Below, piece after piece: positions 6,789 to 15,622 of a stretch of 15,674 nucleotides of DNA. How positions within the stretch are numbered: position 1 is the first letter of the stretch; every line of letters starts with the position of its first letter. The notes below the pieces were generated by a model, which saw nothing but the letters and a program-made list of their open reading frames with translations, had not been told where the DNA came from and did not search any database. Location of the stretch: the NCBI GenBank assembly GCA_040877875.1, contig JBBDNC010000145.1:1-15674 (forward strand), read 5' to 3'. Source of the DNA: JBBDNC01 sp040877875. Lineage in GTDB: Bacteria > Bacteroidota > Rhodothermia > Balneolales > Balneolaceae. Position numbers and translations under genes: made by a program.

Positions 6789-7022
6789 TAAAATGGATTT
6801 TCATAGTCATTTCAGTGAGCCCGTTTGTTTTCCTCCGGATACGAAAAGGCCGATCGCTGCCCCCCTTATTTTTTGGAAATGTAAATCACGGATTGGCTGG
6901 GGTTGATCACGACACAAGGGTATGAGTACAATAATAATTACGTTTCAACAAGAATTTTGGCAGTGAAAGGAATTTTGAATCGATTTTTAAAGAGCTTCGG
7001 GAAAACGAGTTGGTTCGTCAGA
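6789..7022 (+). other. Intergenic remainder between the iorB fragment and the FG-GAP lipoprotein gene
   Basis: Apart from a possible second iorB-like scrap at 6848-6922, I see no gene, promoter match or terminator. The frame of the downstream lipoprotein gene is open from 6903, and contains possible TTG/GTG starts at 6903, 6957, 6963, 6975 and 7023, but no ATG. AAAGGA at 6966-6971 sits 3 bases before the TTG at 6975. Confidence 0.45.
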
Positions 7023-10000
7023 TTGAAGAAAACTCCCGTCCGGTTACATTTCTTATGCATCATAAGCGGGTTTTTATTTTTTTGCCTGATTCAATCTGGC
7101 TGCACTTCTACGACCGAACTGGAGTGGAATGAGGAAGAACATTACCGCTGGGCAGAGGTTACACCGGGAATGTTCGGGCGTACAGGGTTTAAAAAACTCT
7201 CCCCTTCACAAACAAATATCGATTTTGTCAACCGGATAAGCGAAGAGAAGATCGATGAGAACCGCCACTACCTGAATGGATCAGGTGTCGCTGCTGGGGA
7301 TATCGACGTAGACGGGCTGACCGACCTTTACTTTGCCGGACTGGAGGGCCCGAACAGACTTTACAGGAATATGGGCGGGATGAGATTCGAGGAGATCACA
7401 GGCCGGGCAGGTGTCACCCATGAAGGCTATTATTCAACAGGTGTGGTGTTTGCCGATGTCAATGGAAACGGTTTCCTGGATTTGTTGGTCACAGCCATGC
7501 ACCGGGAAAATGTCCTGTATATCAACGACGGGAAGGGAAATTTTACATTGAAAGAAGACAGCGGACTGGGGCCGGCACAGGGGAGTACGACGATGGCCCT
7601 GGCCGACCTTACCGGAAATGGATACCCGGATTTGTATATAGCCCGCTATAAGGAAAAATCGGTCAAGGACCTGTTTACGACTCGCGAATTAGAGTGGGAG
7701 AATATCCTGAATGAACCGCTGAGAGACCCGACGGATAGCTATAGCCTGACTCCGCCGTTCGATCGTCATTATGAATTAAAAAGACAAGACGGTGAACTGG
7801 CAGGGGTTTCCGAAATCGGAGAGGTGGATGAGCTCTACCTGAACCGGGGAGGAGTCTTTGAAAAAGTTGAGGATACAAGGGAAATATTTTTGAATGAAGA
7901 AGGAGAGCCGTTCGGTCTACAGCCGGATTGGGGTCTTTCGGCCAAATTTCAGGATCTGACTGGAAATGGGCTGCCAGACTTGTATGTTTGTAATGACTTT
8001 CATACCCCGGACCGGATATGGATCAACCAGGGAGAGCCGCCGGGGACGGGGATTAAAAGAAATGTGCAGTTCAGGGCGACCAGCCGGACAGCAATTCGAA
8101 ATCTGAGCTTTTCCTGTATGGGGGTAGATTTTTCGGACATCAACCGGGATGGAGAATTGGATATCTTTACCACGGAAATGCTGAGTCCGGAATCCACCCG
8201 GCGGTTGCGCCAGGCCGGTTCTGACGACCCGGTCCCGGTCCGAATCGGAAAAATCGAATCTCGTCCCATGTATAATCGCAATTCGATGTATTTGAAACGG
8301 GAAGACTCCACCTATGCGGAAATTACTCATTTGAGTGGGACAGAGGCAACGGGTTGGTCCTGGGCGACCCGGTTTTTGGACGTCAACCTGGATGGCTATG
8401 AAGATCTGCTGGTCAATACCGGATACCTGTACGATATCCTGGACATTGATGCTCAAATCTCCATGATGCAAAGTCAAAGAAACATGGATGAGCATTTCAT
8501 GGAATTTACCGACAAAACTCCACCTTTGGAACTTCCGAACCGGATCCTGAAGAACCGGGGAGATCTGACGTTTACAAATGCCGGTTCCGAATGGGGCTTC
8601 AGCGAAGTGGACATTTCGCATGGCATGGCGGTAGTTGACCTGAATAACGACGGAGTGCTGGATCTCGTAATGAACCGCATGAATAAGGTGGCCGCCGTCT
8701 ATCAGAATACCACCCGTGCTGCGCGGATAGGAATTCGTTTGAAGGGCAAGGCACCCAATACCCAGGCACTTGGTTCGGAAGTTGAACTTCGGGGAGGGCC
8801 GGTCGTCCAGCGGAAACAGATTACTGCAGGCGGAGAATACGCTTCCGGTTCTGATGTGAGAGTGATGTTTGCCGCCGATCCGGAAAACCCGGCTCATGAA
8901 ATTCTTGTCACATGGCCCGACGGGCAGGAAAGTGTGATCGGCGGGGTGAAGGCCAACCGGATCTATGAGATTCATCAATCCAGCGCCCGGGAACCCGGGA
9001 CTGAATCGGACAAGGAGCTAACGGATTCATCCATCTCCCTGTTCGAGGATGTCACGAAACGTCTCAGCCATCACCATCATGAAGAACCGTTTCAGGATTT
9101 TGAGTTACAGCCGATGCTGCCGACCCGGCTGAGTCAATTGGGCCCAGGTGTGGCCTGGATAGATGTAACGGGAAATCACCAGGACGAACTGCTGATTGGT
9201 TCGGGCAAGGGCGGACAACTTGGATGGTTTGAAAACCGGGGAGATGGACAATTTGAACAGCTGACTGCGAACGCAATGACCCGGCCGTCTCCCGGCGACC
9301 AAACAGCTATTCTCGGCTGGAAGGAGGATGGATTTACACAGATTGTGACGGGCAGTGCCAATTATGAGCAGGGCCGTTCCGGGGCGGCTTCAGCCTATCT
9401 CTACCGGCTCGATTCTTCCGGAACGGTTGTGGAGACGGACAGCCTGCCCGGCATATTTTCAACGACCGGCCCTCTTGCGGCATCTGATGTGACCGGTAAT
9501 GGATACCTGGATATTTTTGTCGGAGGTGCATTTAAACCCGGACAATTCCCGGAGGATGCAGATTCCCGCCTGTTTCGAAATGAAGGCGGAACGTTTGTCC
9601 GCGACGAAGCGTCCTCGCGTTTGTTTGAAGGCCTTGGTTTGGTAAACGGAGCCGTATTCTCAGACATGACGGGGAACGGCCGTCAGGATTTATTGGTCAG
9701 TACCGGCTGGGGTTCGCTTCGGTTGTTTGAAAACACGGGCGGGGCCTTCCGGGAGATCACCGCCGAGAAAGGGCTGGATGCTTACCTCGGCTGGTGGCAG
9801 GGGGTTGCAACGGGGGATCTGACCGGCAACGGCCGGCCCGATATTATTGCAACAAATATCGGACGCAATAGTGCATGGCAGATCAAACAGGATCAGCCGA
9901 TTCGCATGTACCATGACGATCTGAACGGGGATGGACGAATGGATATCATGGAAGCCTATCCAAACGAAGAGGGAGAGTATGTGCCCCGGCATCGGCTCTA

Positions 10001-10781
10001 CCGCTTTCAATCTCAGCAGATTTTGTTAAATCATATGGGCAGCCACAAGGAGTTTGCCGAAGCAGACGTAACCGGGATCCTGGGTACACGGCACTCCCGT
10101 ATCCCCTATAAAGAGATCAACACAGTAGATCATATGGTATTCCTGAATTCCGATTCCGAAAACGACTTTGAAGCATATCCGCTCCCTCGTGAAGCCCAGT
10201 TTTCCGCAGGTTTTCATGTGGGTGTGGCCGATATCGACAACGATGGCAGCGAAGACTTGTTTATGAGCCAGAATCTGTTTGCAATGCCTCGGCAGACTCC
10301 CCGGCTGGATGCCGGACGAAGCATCCTGTTATTGGGAGATGGACAGGGCAATTTCAGGGTACTGAGTGGTACGGAAAGCGGGGTCAAGGTATATGGAGAG
10401 CAACGCGGTTCGGCTTTCAGCGATGTAAATAATGACGGGAAAGTGGACCTGGCCGTTTCTCAGAATGGAGCTTCGACTCGCTTGTTCCTCAATCGAACGA
10501 AAAATACCGGATATAAAATCTCCCTCAACGGGCCCGATTCAAACCGTCATGGTATAGGATCGGCGATCCGGCTTGTCTATGCCGGGGAAGAAAAGGGCCC
10601 TTTGCGTGAGGTACAAGCCGGGTCCGGCTACTGGTCTCAAAATAGTGCCCGGATGGTGATGGGATCAGGAAACTCCAGGGTTGAGGCCATTGAAGTGAGA
10701 TGGTTTGACGGGACCTTGCAAACGGTCGGGGTGACACAAGGGGAAAAAAACTATATGATTACTCATCCTGAAGCACAGTGA
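7023..10781 (+). CDS. Giant FG-GAP/VCBS repeat lipoprotein with two ASPIC/UnbV domains (CRTAC1-like)
   Basis: 1252 residues from TTG 7023, which gives a compact lipoprotein signal (basic start KKTPVR, hydrophobic stretch, LIQSGC lipobox with Cys 27). Starts at 6975 or 6903 are possible; there is no ATG before the lipobox. The mature protein is a tandem of two beta-propeller-like modules. About 14 calcium-loop repeats are visible, for example GDIDVDGLTDLYF, ADVNGNGFLDLLV, SDINRDGELDIF, ADIDNDGSEDLF. Each module ends in an ASPIC/UnbV-type domain (coding about 8730-8965 and 10510-10765). Between them is the conserved linker HHHHEEPFQDFEL then LPTRLSQLGPGVAW. Such proteins are common in Bacteroidota, are outer-membrane or surface lipoproteins, and are often near glycan or polymer uptake loci. 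No SusC/SusD pair is present here, so the ligand is unknown. Confidence 0.9.
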   Translation: MKKTPVRLHFLCIISGFLFFCLIQSGCTSTTELEWNEEEHYRWAEVTPGMFGRTGFKKLSPSQTNIDFVNRISEEKIDENRHYLNGSGVAAGDIDVDGLTDLYFAGLEGPNRLYRNMGGMRFEEITGRAGVTHEGYYSTGVVFADVNGNGFLDLLVTAMHRENVLYINDGKGNFTLKEDSGLGPAQGSTTMALADLTGNGYPDLYIARYKEKSVKDLFTTRELEWENILNEPLRDPTDSYSLTPPFDRHYELKRQDGELAGVSEIGEVDELYLNRGGVFEKVEDTREIFLNEEGEPFGLQPDWGLSAKFQDLTGNGLPDLYVCNDFHTPDRIWINQGEPPGTGIKRNVQFRATSRTAIRNLSFSCMGVDFSDINRDGELDIFTTEMLSPESTRRLRQAGSDDPVPVRIGKIESRPMYNRNSMYLKREDSTYAEITHLSGTEATGWSWATRFLDVNLDGYEDLLVNTGYLYDILDIDAQISMMQSQRNMDEHFMEFTDKTPPLELPNRILKNRGDLTFTNAGSEWGFSEVDISHGMAVVDLNNDGVLDLVMNRMNKVAAVYQNTTRAARIGIRLKGKAPNTQALGSEVELRGGPVVQRKQITAGGEYASGSDVRVMFAADPENPAHEILVTWPDGQESVIGGVKANRIYEIHQSSAREPGTESDKELTDSSISLFEDVTKRLSHHHHEEPFQDFELQPMLPTRLSQLGPGVAWIDVTGNHQDELLIGSGKGGQLGWFENRGDGQFEQLTANAMTRPSPGDQTAILGWKEDGFTQIVTGSANYEQGRSGAASAYLYRLDSSGTVVETDSLPGIFSTTGPLAASDVTGNGYLDIFVGGAFKPGQFPEDADSRLFRNEGGTFVRDEASSRLFEGLGLVNGAVFSDMTGNGRQDLLVSTGWGSLRLFENTGGAFREITAEKGLDAYLGWWQGVATGDLTGNGRPDIIATNIGRNSAWQIKQDQPIRMYHDDLNGDGRMDIMEAYPNEEGEYVPRHRLYRFQSQQILLNHMGSHKEFAEADVTGILGTRHSRIPYKEINTVDHMVFLNSDSENDFEAYPLPREAQFSAGFHVGVADIDNDGSEDLFMSQNLFAMPRQTPRLDAGRSILLLGDGQGNFRVLSGTESGVKVYGEQRGSAFSDVNNDGKVDLAVSQNGASTRLFLNRTKNTGYKISLNGPDSNRHGIGSAIRLVYAGEEKGPLREVQAGSGYWSQNSARMVMGSGNSRVEAIEVRWFDGTLQTVGVTQGEKNYMITHPEAQ

Positions 10782-10990
10782 AATTAATATATGGAAATGG
10801 CATAGAGTTCCTCCCCTGCCGGCGGTTCTAACCGGGATGAAATTACCGGTCTGCGGATTTACCGACTTTTCAATTTAATTGACAAATGTATTTTATTGAA
10901 TAACTTTGGGTTTAGGAATCTGACTGGGTTTTGAAATTGAGAGGATTGAGAAATCCTCCTTTTAACGACAATCAAAAAAATGATAAATTT
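10782..10990 (+). other. Intergenic region ahead of the SMP-30 gene
   Basis: 209 bases with no gene. It holds a well-formed promoter candidate (10879-10908), followed by an A-rich leader. No convincing terminator follows the FG-GAP gene. Confidence 0.5.
10879..10908 (+). promoter_or_regulatory. Bacteroidota-type promoter for the SMP-30-like gene
   Basis: TTG (10879-10881), a 19-base spacer and TAACTTTG (10901-10908) match the Bacteroidota housekeeping pattern TTG, N19-21, TAnnTTTG exactly. Transcription would begin around 10915, leaving a leader of about 75 bases before ATG 10991. It supports independent transcription of this gene and supports the choice of 10991 over an upstream TTG. Confidence 0.65.
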
Positions 10991-12016
10991 ATGAAATCTT
11001 GGTTCTTTTATAACAATATAACGATGGCTTTCCTCCTGGCCCTGATCGGATGTACGTCCGCGACTACAGATTCGTATCCCGAACTGGGTGGTTTCGACCG
11101 GATAGATCCGGCATTTGACGAACTGGTTCCTTCAGATGCACGGATTGAAAAAATTTCTGAAGGATTTGCATGGAGCGAAGGTCCGGTTTGGCGGAAAAGT
11201 GAAGGGTATCTTCTCTTTACGGATATCCCGAATAATACGATTTATAAGTGGACGGAATCAGACGGTCTGTCCGTTTTCCTGCGGCCGGCCGGATATACCC
11301 GATCCGATCCCGCCGGGAGAGAATTGGGGAGTAACGGCCTCATGTTTGATGATCAGGATCGTTTGGTAATGGCTGATCACGGAAATCATCAGATTGCCAG
11401 GCTGGATGAAACCAATTTTACCAAGGTGACACTTGCAGACCAATTTCAGGAAAACCGTCTGAATAGTCCGAATGATCTGATTTTTCGGTCTAAACGGGAC
11501 ATTTATTTTACGGACCCGCCGTATGGCCTGGAGGGATTGCATCAAAGTCCCCATCAGGAACTGGATTTTGCGGGGGTTTACCGTTTAACTCCCGAAGGTG
11601 AACTAACACTCCTTGCGGACGATCTGAGATTTCCCAACGGGATCGCATTTTCACCGGATGAGAAAACTCTTTATGTGGCTGTGTCGGATCCCGACAATCA
11701 GGTGGTGATGGCTTACGAGGTTCTGGAGGACGGTACGATCCGGGACGGAAGGGTGTTTTTTGATGCCACCCACCTGGCTGAAATGGGAAAACAGGGTCTC
11801 CCGGATGGAATGGTTGTCGATGTTGAAGGAAATATTTTTGCAACTGGCCCGGGAGGCGTTTTGGTTCTTTCGCCGGACGGCACTCACCTCGGAACCCTTG
11901 AAACAGGTGAACCAACTGCCAATTGCACATTCGGGGGAGATGGATCCACGCTTTACATTACATCAAATATGAACCTGTTGAGAGTGCAGTTGAATACAAC
12001 GGGAATGGGATTCTGA
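10991..12016 (+). CDS. SMP-30/gluconolactonase-like lipoprotein
   Basis: 341 residues, a six-bladed beta-propeller lactonase family member. The N-terminus is a lipoprotein signal (MAFLLALIGC, lipid Cys 21), so it is probably anchored in the periplasm or outer membrane. Metal-site residues expected for SMP-30 are in place: Glu 63 in FAWSEGPVW, Asn 216 in FPNGIAFSPDE, Asp 272 in LPDGMVVD; a further conserved Asn 161 is in NSPNDLIF. Also typical are GSNGLMFD and IYFTDPPYGL. The family hydrolyses sugar lactones such as gluconolactone, or related esters. ATG 10991 is preceded by an A-rich leader; a TTG at 10931 in frame would add 20 residues before the signal peptide. Substrate unproven. Confidence 0.9.
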   Translation: MKSWFFYNNITMAFLLALIGCTSATTDSYPELGGFDRIDPAFDELVPSDARIEKISEGFAWSEGPVWRKSEGYLLFTDIPNNTIYKWTESDGLSVFLRPAGYTRSDPAGRELGSNGLMFDDQDRLVMADHGNHQIARLDETNFTKVTLADQFQENRLNSPNDLIFRSKRDIYFTDPPYGLEGLHQSPHQELDFAGVYRLTPEGELTLLADDLRFPNGIAFSPDEKTLYVAVSDPDNQVVMAYEVLEDGTIRDGRVFFDATHLAEMGKQGLPDGMVVDVEGNIFATGPGGVLVLSPDGTHLGTLETGEPTANCTFGGDGSTLYITSNMNLLRVQLNTTGMGF

Positions 12017-12510
12017 ATGAATGTGATGTACCGTGTCTGACGGTGAGCGGTTGAGGGGTCATGATTGTTATCTTCGTAAAAATCATTAATTTGGGGTATT
12101 GCCAAAACAGGCATGCCACCTACAATCAAGACTATGGATTTTACGAGCAGATATCGCCTGGCGGTAAACGGAGAAGGAACCGTTTTATATGTAGCGGATC
12201 ATCATAATCAGGTAATCCGAAAAATTACCATGGAGTAACAAAGCGGAAAAAAATGGGAATTGAGGGACAGTAAAAACGCCATCGATATCCGGATCTATTG
12301 GGGTCGAATCCGGATTCGCTACGACAAATTCGGGGGAATCTTCATACTGTTGAATCCTCACGTCCAAAAAGATACGGAATTCTTCATCATCGGAAGTTTC
12401 ATTTTTCAGTCGATCATCCCGTATTTTTAAGCATTCGCCACCTGGGTTGAAATTCCCCTGGATGATCCTTCATTCATTTATATTATCTATTAACCAATAA
12501 TTTATCATCT
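12017..12510. other. 494-base gap with gene remains, between the SMP-30 gene and adenine deaminase
   Basis: The only recognisable content is the NHL-repeat scrap at 12080-12238. Right after SMP-30 there is a small hairpin (ACCGT GTCTG ACGGT, about 12029-12043) without a T-run, too weak to call a terminator. From about 12472 to 12185 the minus strand is open for some 96 codons without an ATG, giving an acidic, unrecognised peptide (for example DSPEFVVANPDSTPIDPDID). No promoter of the TTG/TAnnTTTG type is clear ahead of adenine deaminase. Confidence 0.5.
12080..12238 (+). pseudogene. C-terminal remnant of an NHL-repeat protein
   Basis: A frame open from 12080 (after TAA at 12077-12079) to TAA at 12236-12238 ends RLAVNGEGTVLYVADHHNQ then VIRKITME. 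This is a textbook NHL propeller blade (G-LYVAD--N--IRKI), preceded by IAKTGMPP where such proteins usually have an AGTG-like turn. Only one blade remains, an ATG at 12134 would give just 34 residues, and the stop follows directly, so it looks like the surviving 3' end of a larger gene. It differs from the neighbouring SMP-30 sequence (MADHGNHQIARL) enough to be a different gene, though a distant propeller relationship exists. Confidence 0.7.
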
Positions 12511-14127
12511 ATGGCTTCTGTAAAAGGAATGATTCTTGATGTTGTCAACAGGAATCAGTTTTTGGGAGAGGTAGTCGTTGAAGGTGGAGTGATTCGGGAA
12601 ATTAACCCACTGGATGTGGCGCCGGAGCGGTATATTCTTCCCGGTTTTGTGGATGCTCACATTCACATTGAAAGTTCCATGCTGGTCCCTTCCCGTTTTG
12701 CCAGAATGGCTGTACGTCATGGTACGGTAGCTACGGTTTCCGATCCCCATGAGATTGCCAATGTATGTGGCAGGAAAGGAGTGGAATTCATGATTGAAAA
12801 TGGGAAAAAAGTGCCGTTAAAGTTCTACTTCGGTGCACCCTCCTGTGTACCGGCTACCCCTTTTGAAACCGCGGGGGCTGAGTTGAACATTCAGGATGTT
12901 GAGGATCTGTTAGACCGGGATGAAATCCGATATCTTGCCGAGATGATGAATTGGCCGGGGGTGCTGGAGGGAGATGAGGTTGTAACGGCGAAAATTCAAG
13001 CTGCATTGAAACGGGGAAAACCGGTAGACGGCCATGCCCCGGGCCTCAGGGGGGAGCGGGCTGCACGCTATGCCGCGGCCGGAATCACAACGGATCATGA
13101 ATGTTATAGCCTGGAAGAGGCGGAAGACAAGCTAAAAGAAGGAATGAAGATAGCGATTCGGGAAGGTAGCGCCGCCAGGAATTATGAAGCCTTGATCCCT
13201 TTGCTTCGCGATTATCCCGGGGAAGTCATGTTTTGTTCGGACGACAAACACCCGGATGATTTGACACGCGGACATATTAATGAACTGGCCGGCCGTTCGA
13301 TTGCTCGTGGTTTTGAACTGTTTGATACTTTGCATGCCAGTTGCGTTTTGCCAGTTCGGCACTATGGATTGGATGTGGGACTGCTTCAAGTGGGAGATCC
13401 TGCGGATTTTGTCGTGGTGAACGATCCGGGTGACATGTTGGTTCTTGAAACCTGGATTGAGGGAAAGTGCGTGTTTCGGAATGGAAAGGTAAATTTCCCT
13501 GAAGTCGATTTTATGCCCATCAATAACTTCACCCCTTATTCTCTGGATCCTGAAGATTTTGCAGTTCGTGCAGGCAAGAAAAAACATCCCGTTATTCTTG
13601 CGAGGGACGGAGAACTGGTTACCGGCAAATCCTTTGAGGAGCTTCCTGTGGAGAACGGGCAGGTACAACCCGATATGGACCGTGATATCCTGAAGGTTGC
13701 GGTCGTCAACCGCTATCAAAAAGTAAAGCCTTCGGTTGGATTTATTAAAAATTTCGGAATCAGGGAAGGAGCGATTGCATCGTCTGTTGCTCACGATTCT
13801 CATAATATCATTGCAGTGGGAAGTTCGGATCCCTATCTGAGTGACGTGGTAAATCTGATTATGGAGAATGAAGGCGGCATTGCAGCGGTGGATTCTCTTC
13901 GAAAGGAGGTCCTCCCCCTTCCGGTTGCGGGAATCATGAGCGACCGTCCGGGCAATGAAGTGGCTTCCCGGTATGAGAATCTGAATCGAATGGCCGGGGA
14001 AATGGGCAGTACCTTGCATTCCCCTTTCATGTTGATTTCATTTATGGCGTTGCTGGTTATTCCAAGTTTGAAAATCAGTGACAAGGGAATGTTTGATGCT
14101 GATCAGTTTGAATTCATAAACGATTGA
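12511..14127 (+). CDS. ade: Adenine deaminase
   Basis: 538 residues, within the usual length for bacterial adenine deaminase (AdeC/Ade, amidohydrolase superfamily). It converts adenine to hypoxanthine and ammonia in the cytoplasm, for purine salvage or nitrogen supply. Metal-site and family motifs: PGFVDAHIHIESSM (H50, H52), VSDPHEIANVCG, MNWPGVL, DGHAPGL (H175), GITTDHEC (H196) and FCSDDKHPDDL (D244/D245). The C-terminal domain has the family segments SVAHDSHNIIAVG and GGIAAVDS. ATG 12511 begins directly before the short beta strand MASVKGMILDVVN. The PLP decarboxylase follows after 31 bases on the same strand, so the two are probably co-transcribed. No other purine genes are in the window. 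Confidence 0.95.
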   Translation: MASVKGMILDVVNRNQFLGEVVVEGGVIREINPLDVAPERYILPGFVDAHIHIESSMLVPSRFARMAVRHGTVATVSDPHEIANVCGRKGVEFMIENGKKVPLKFYFGAPSCVPATPFETAGAELNIQDVEDLLDRDEIRYLAEMMNWPGVLEGDEVVTAKIQAALKRGKPVDGHAPGLRGERAARYAAAGITTDHECYSLEEAEDKLKEGMKIAIREGSAARNYEALIPLLRDYPGEVMFCSDDKHPDDLTRGHINELAGRSIARGFELFDTLHASCVLPVRHYGLDVGLLQVGDPADFVVVNDPGDMLVLETWIEGKCVFRNGKVNFPEVDFMPINNFTPYSLDPEDFAVRAGKKKHPVILARDGELVTGKSFEELPVENGQVQPDMDRDILKVAVVNRYQKVKPSVGFIKNFGIREGAIASSVAHDSHNIIAVGSSDPYLSDVVNLIMENEGGIAAVDSLRKEVLPLPVAGIMSDRPGNEVASRYENLNRMAGEMGSTLHSPFMLISFMALLVIPSLKISDKGMFDADQFEFIND

Positions 14128-14158
14128 ACGGAGAGGAGAATCCCCATACCCTTAGTTC

Positions 14159-15622
14159 ATGAAGAAAGAAATCCTCCAGTTACAAGAAGAAACCGCCCGT
14201 CTTGATCCGACAAGGCGGGAGAGAAAGAAGATTGAAAAGGCTGCAACAGCCTACACGGAACAATTCCTTGAGTCATTATCCGGCCAAAAAGCATACAGAA
14301 CATTTGACAGCTCGATCAATGAATTGCTTGAGGACCCCATAAGGGAGGAGCCGGCTGCCGTAGAAAAAGTGATCCGGCAGATCGGAGACAGAATTATTCC
14401 ACCGGGCATCAATGCTTCATCCGGCGCACATATGGGGTATATCCCGGGTGGGGGACTGGTTGCAAGTGCTGTAGCCGATTACATTGCCGCCGTGACAAAT
14501 CCATATGCGGGGGTTTACGCTTCAGCACCGGGTGCAGTGTGTATTGAAACCCGTCTGATCCGATGGATGAGTGAACTGTTGGGATACCCGGCTACGGCAG
14601 GCGGCAATCTCTCGTCCGGCGGAAGTATTGCGAATCTCACGGCTATCGTAACTGCCCGGGAAGCCGCCGGGATCCGGTCGTCGGATGTGCCGGACCAGGT
14701 AGTTTACCTGACCCGGCAAACCCATCACTGTGTGGACCGGGCTTTGAATATTGCAGGATTGGGCGAATTGGTCCGGCGCTACGTGCCGACAGACTATCGG
14801 CTCAGAATGAAACCGGGGGTGCTCAGGGAGATGGTTGAGACGGATCGCGCAGATGGATTGACTCCCTGGCTGGTTGTAGGTTCAGCCGGGACGACCAATA
14901 CCGGTGCGGTGGATCCGCTGGAAGCGATCGGGGAAATTGCCGAAGAACAGAAGATCTGGTTTCATGTTGATGCCGCTTATGGCGGTTTTTTCCTGCTCAC
15001 CGAAGCTGGAAAAAGAAAGTTGAAGGGCATTGAATTATCTGATTCTGCAGTGCTCGATCCCCATAAAGGGTTATTTATCCCCTACGGCCTGGGGGCACTT
15101 GTGGTCAGGGATGTGGAAAAGCTTGCCTATGCTCACCGCTTTCAGGCAGACTATATGCTCGACTCGAAATCAGATCATGGTATCTACTCGCCGGCTGACC
15201 TCTCCCCCGAACTCAGCAAACATTTCCGCGGATTGCGTCTTTGGCTGCCTCTGAAACTACACGGAGTTCAGGCTTTTCGCAGTGCACTGAAAGAAAAACT
15301 GCTGCTGGCCCGATATGCCTGGCAGCAACTGGATAAAATGGAAGATGTGGAAGTTAGTCCGGAGCCCGAGTTATCCATATTTATGTTCCGGTACAAACCG
15401 TCGGATGGAAATGCGGATACGGATAAACTGAATCAGCAACTCCATCAGGCGATTATCCGGGATGGAAGAGTTTTTGTATCCACAACCCGTCATAACGGTC
15501 ATTTTATGTTCAGGCTGGCCATATTGTCATTCAGAACTCATTTGGAACAGGTCGACCTGTTTCTGTCATTGTTCCGTGAAAAGATCAGCGAGCTTACAGA
15601 AGGCAGAACCAAAAAAAAGTGA
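14159..15622 (+). CDS. Group II PLP-dependent decarboxylase (aromatic-amino-acid/glutamate decarboxylase family)
   Basis: 487 residues, full length for the family. Features in order: N-terminal helices (1-75), INASSGAHMGYIPGGG substrate loop, GGNLSSGGSIANL phosphate site, RQTHHCVDRA with PLP-stacking His 189, SAGTTNTGAVD, FHVDAAYGG with Asp 271 for the pyridine nitrogen, and the PLP lysine 303 in DPHKGLFIPYG. Most eukaryotic DDC/GAD enzymes have PHKW; here Gly follows the lysine, as in some bacterial subfamilies. It should decarboxylate an amino acid to an amine with release of CO2, but aromatic, acidic or diamino substrates cannot be told apart by eye. GGAGAGGAG at 14130-14138 is a purine-rich stretch but 20 bases from the ATG, so a weak ribosome site. 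It follows adenine deaminase by 31 bases; no obvious terminator follows. Confidence 0.92.
   Translation: MKKEILQLQEETARLDPTRRERKKIEKAATAYTEQFLESLSGQKAYRTFDSSINELLEDPIREEPAAVEKVIRQIGDRIIPPGINASSGAHMGYIPGGGLVASAVADYIAAVTNPYAGVYASAPGAVCIETRLIRWMSELLGYPATAGGNLSSGGSIANLTAIVTAREAAGIRSSDVPDQVVYLTRQTHHCVDRALNIAGLGELVRRYVPTDYRLRMKPGVLREMVETDRADGLTPWLVVGSAGTTNTGAVDPLEAIGEIAEEQKIWFHVDAAYGGFFLLTEAGKRKLKGIELSDSAVLDPHKGLFIPYGLGALVVRDVEKLAYAHRFQADYMLDSKSDHGIYSPADLSPELSKHFRGLRLWLPLKLHGVQAFRSALKEKLLLARYAWQQLDKMEDVEVSPEPELSIFMFRYKPSDGNADTDKLNQQLHQAIIRDGRVFVSTTRHNGHFMFRLAILSFRTHLEQVDLFLSLFREKISELTEGRTKKK

Noticed and set aside
7917..8978. 353-codon open frame on the minus strand
   Set aside because: It lies wholly antisense to the FG-GAP lipoprotein gene, whose plus-strand translation has clear family motifs; the antisense peptide has no domain-like pattern.
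12029..12043. Hairpin after the SMP-30 gene as a terminator
   Set aside because: A 5-bp stem with no following T-run is too weak.
13132..14019. 295-codon open frame on the minus strand
   Set aside because: It is antisense to adenine deaminase, which is unambiguous, and the peptide is rich in His/Arg/Ile in the way shadow frames are.
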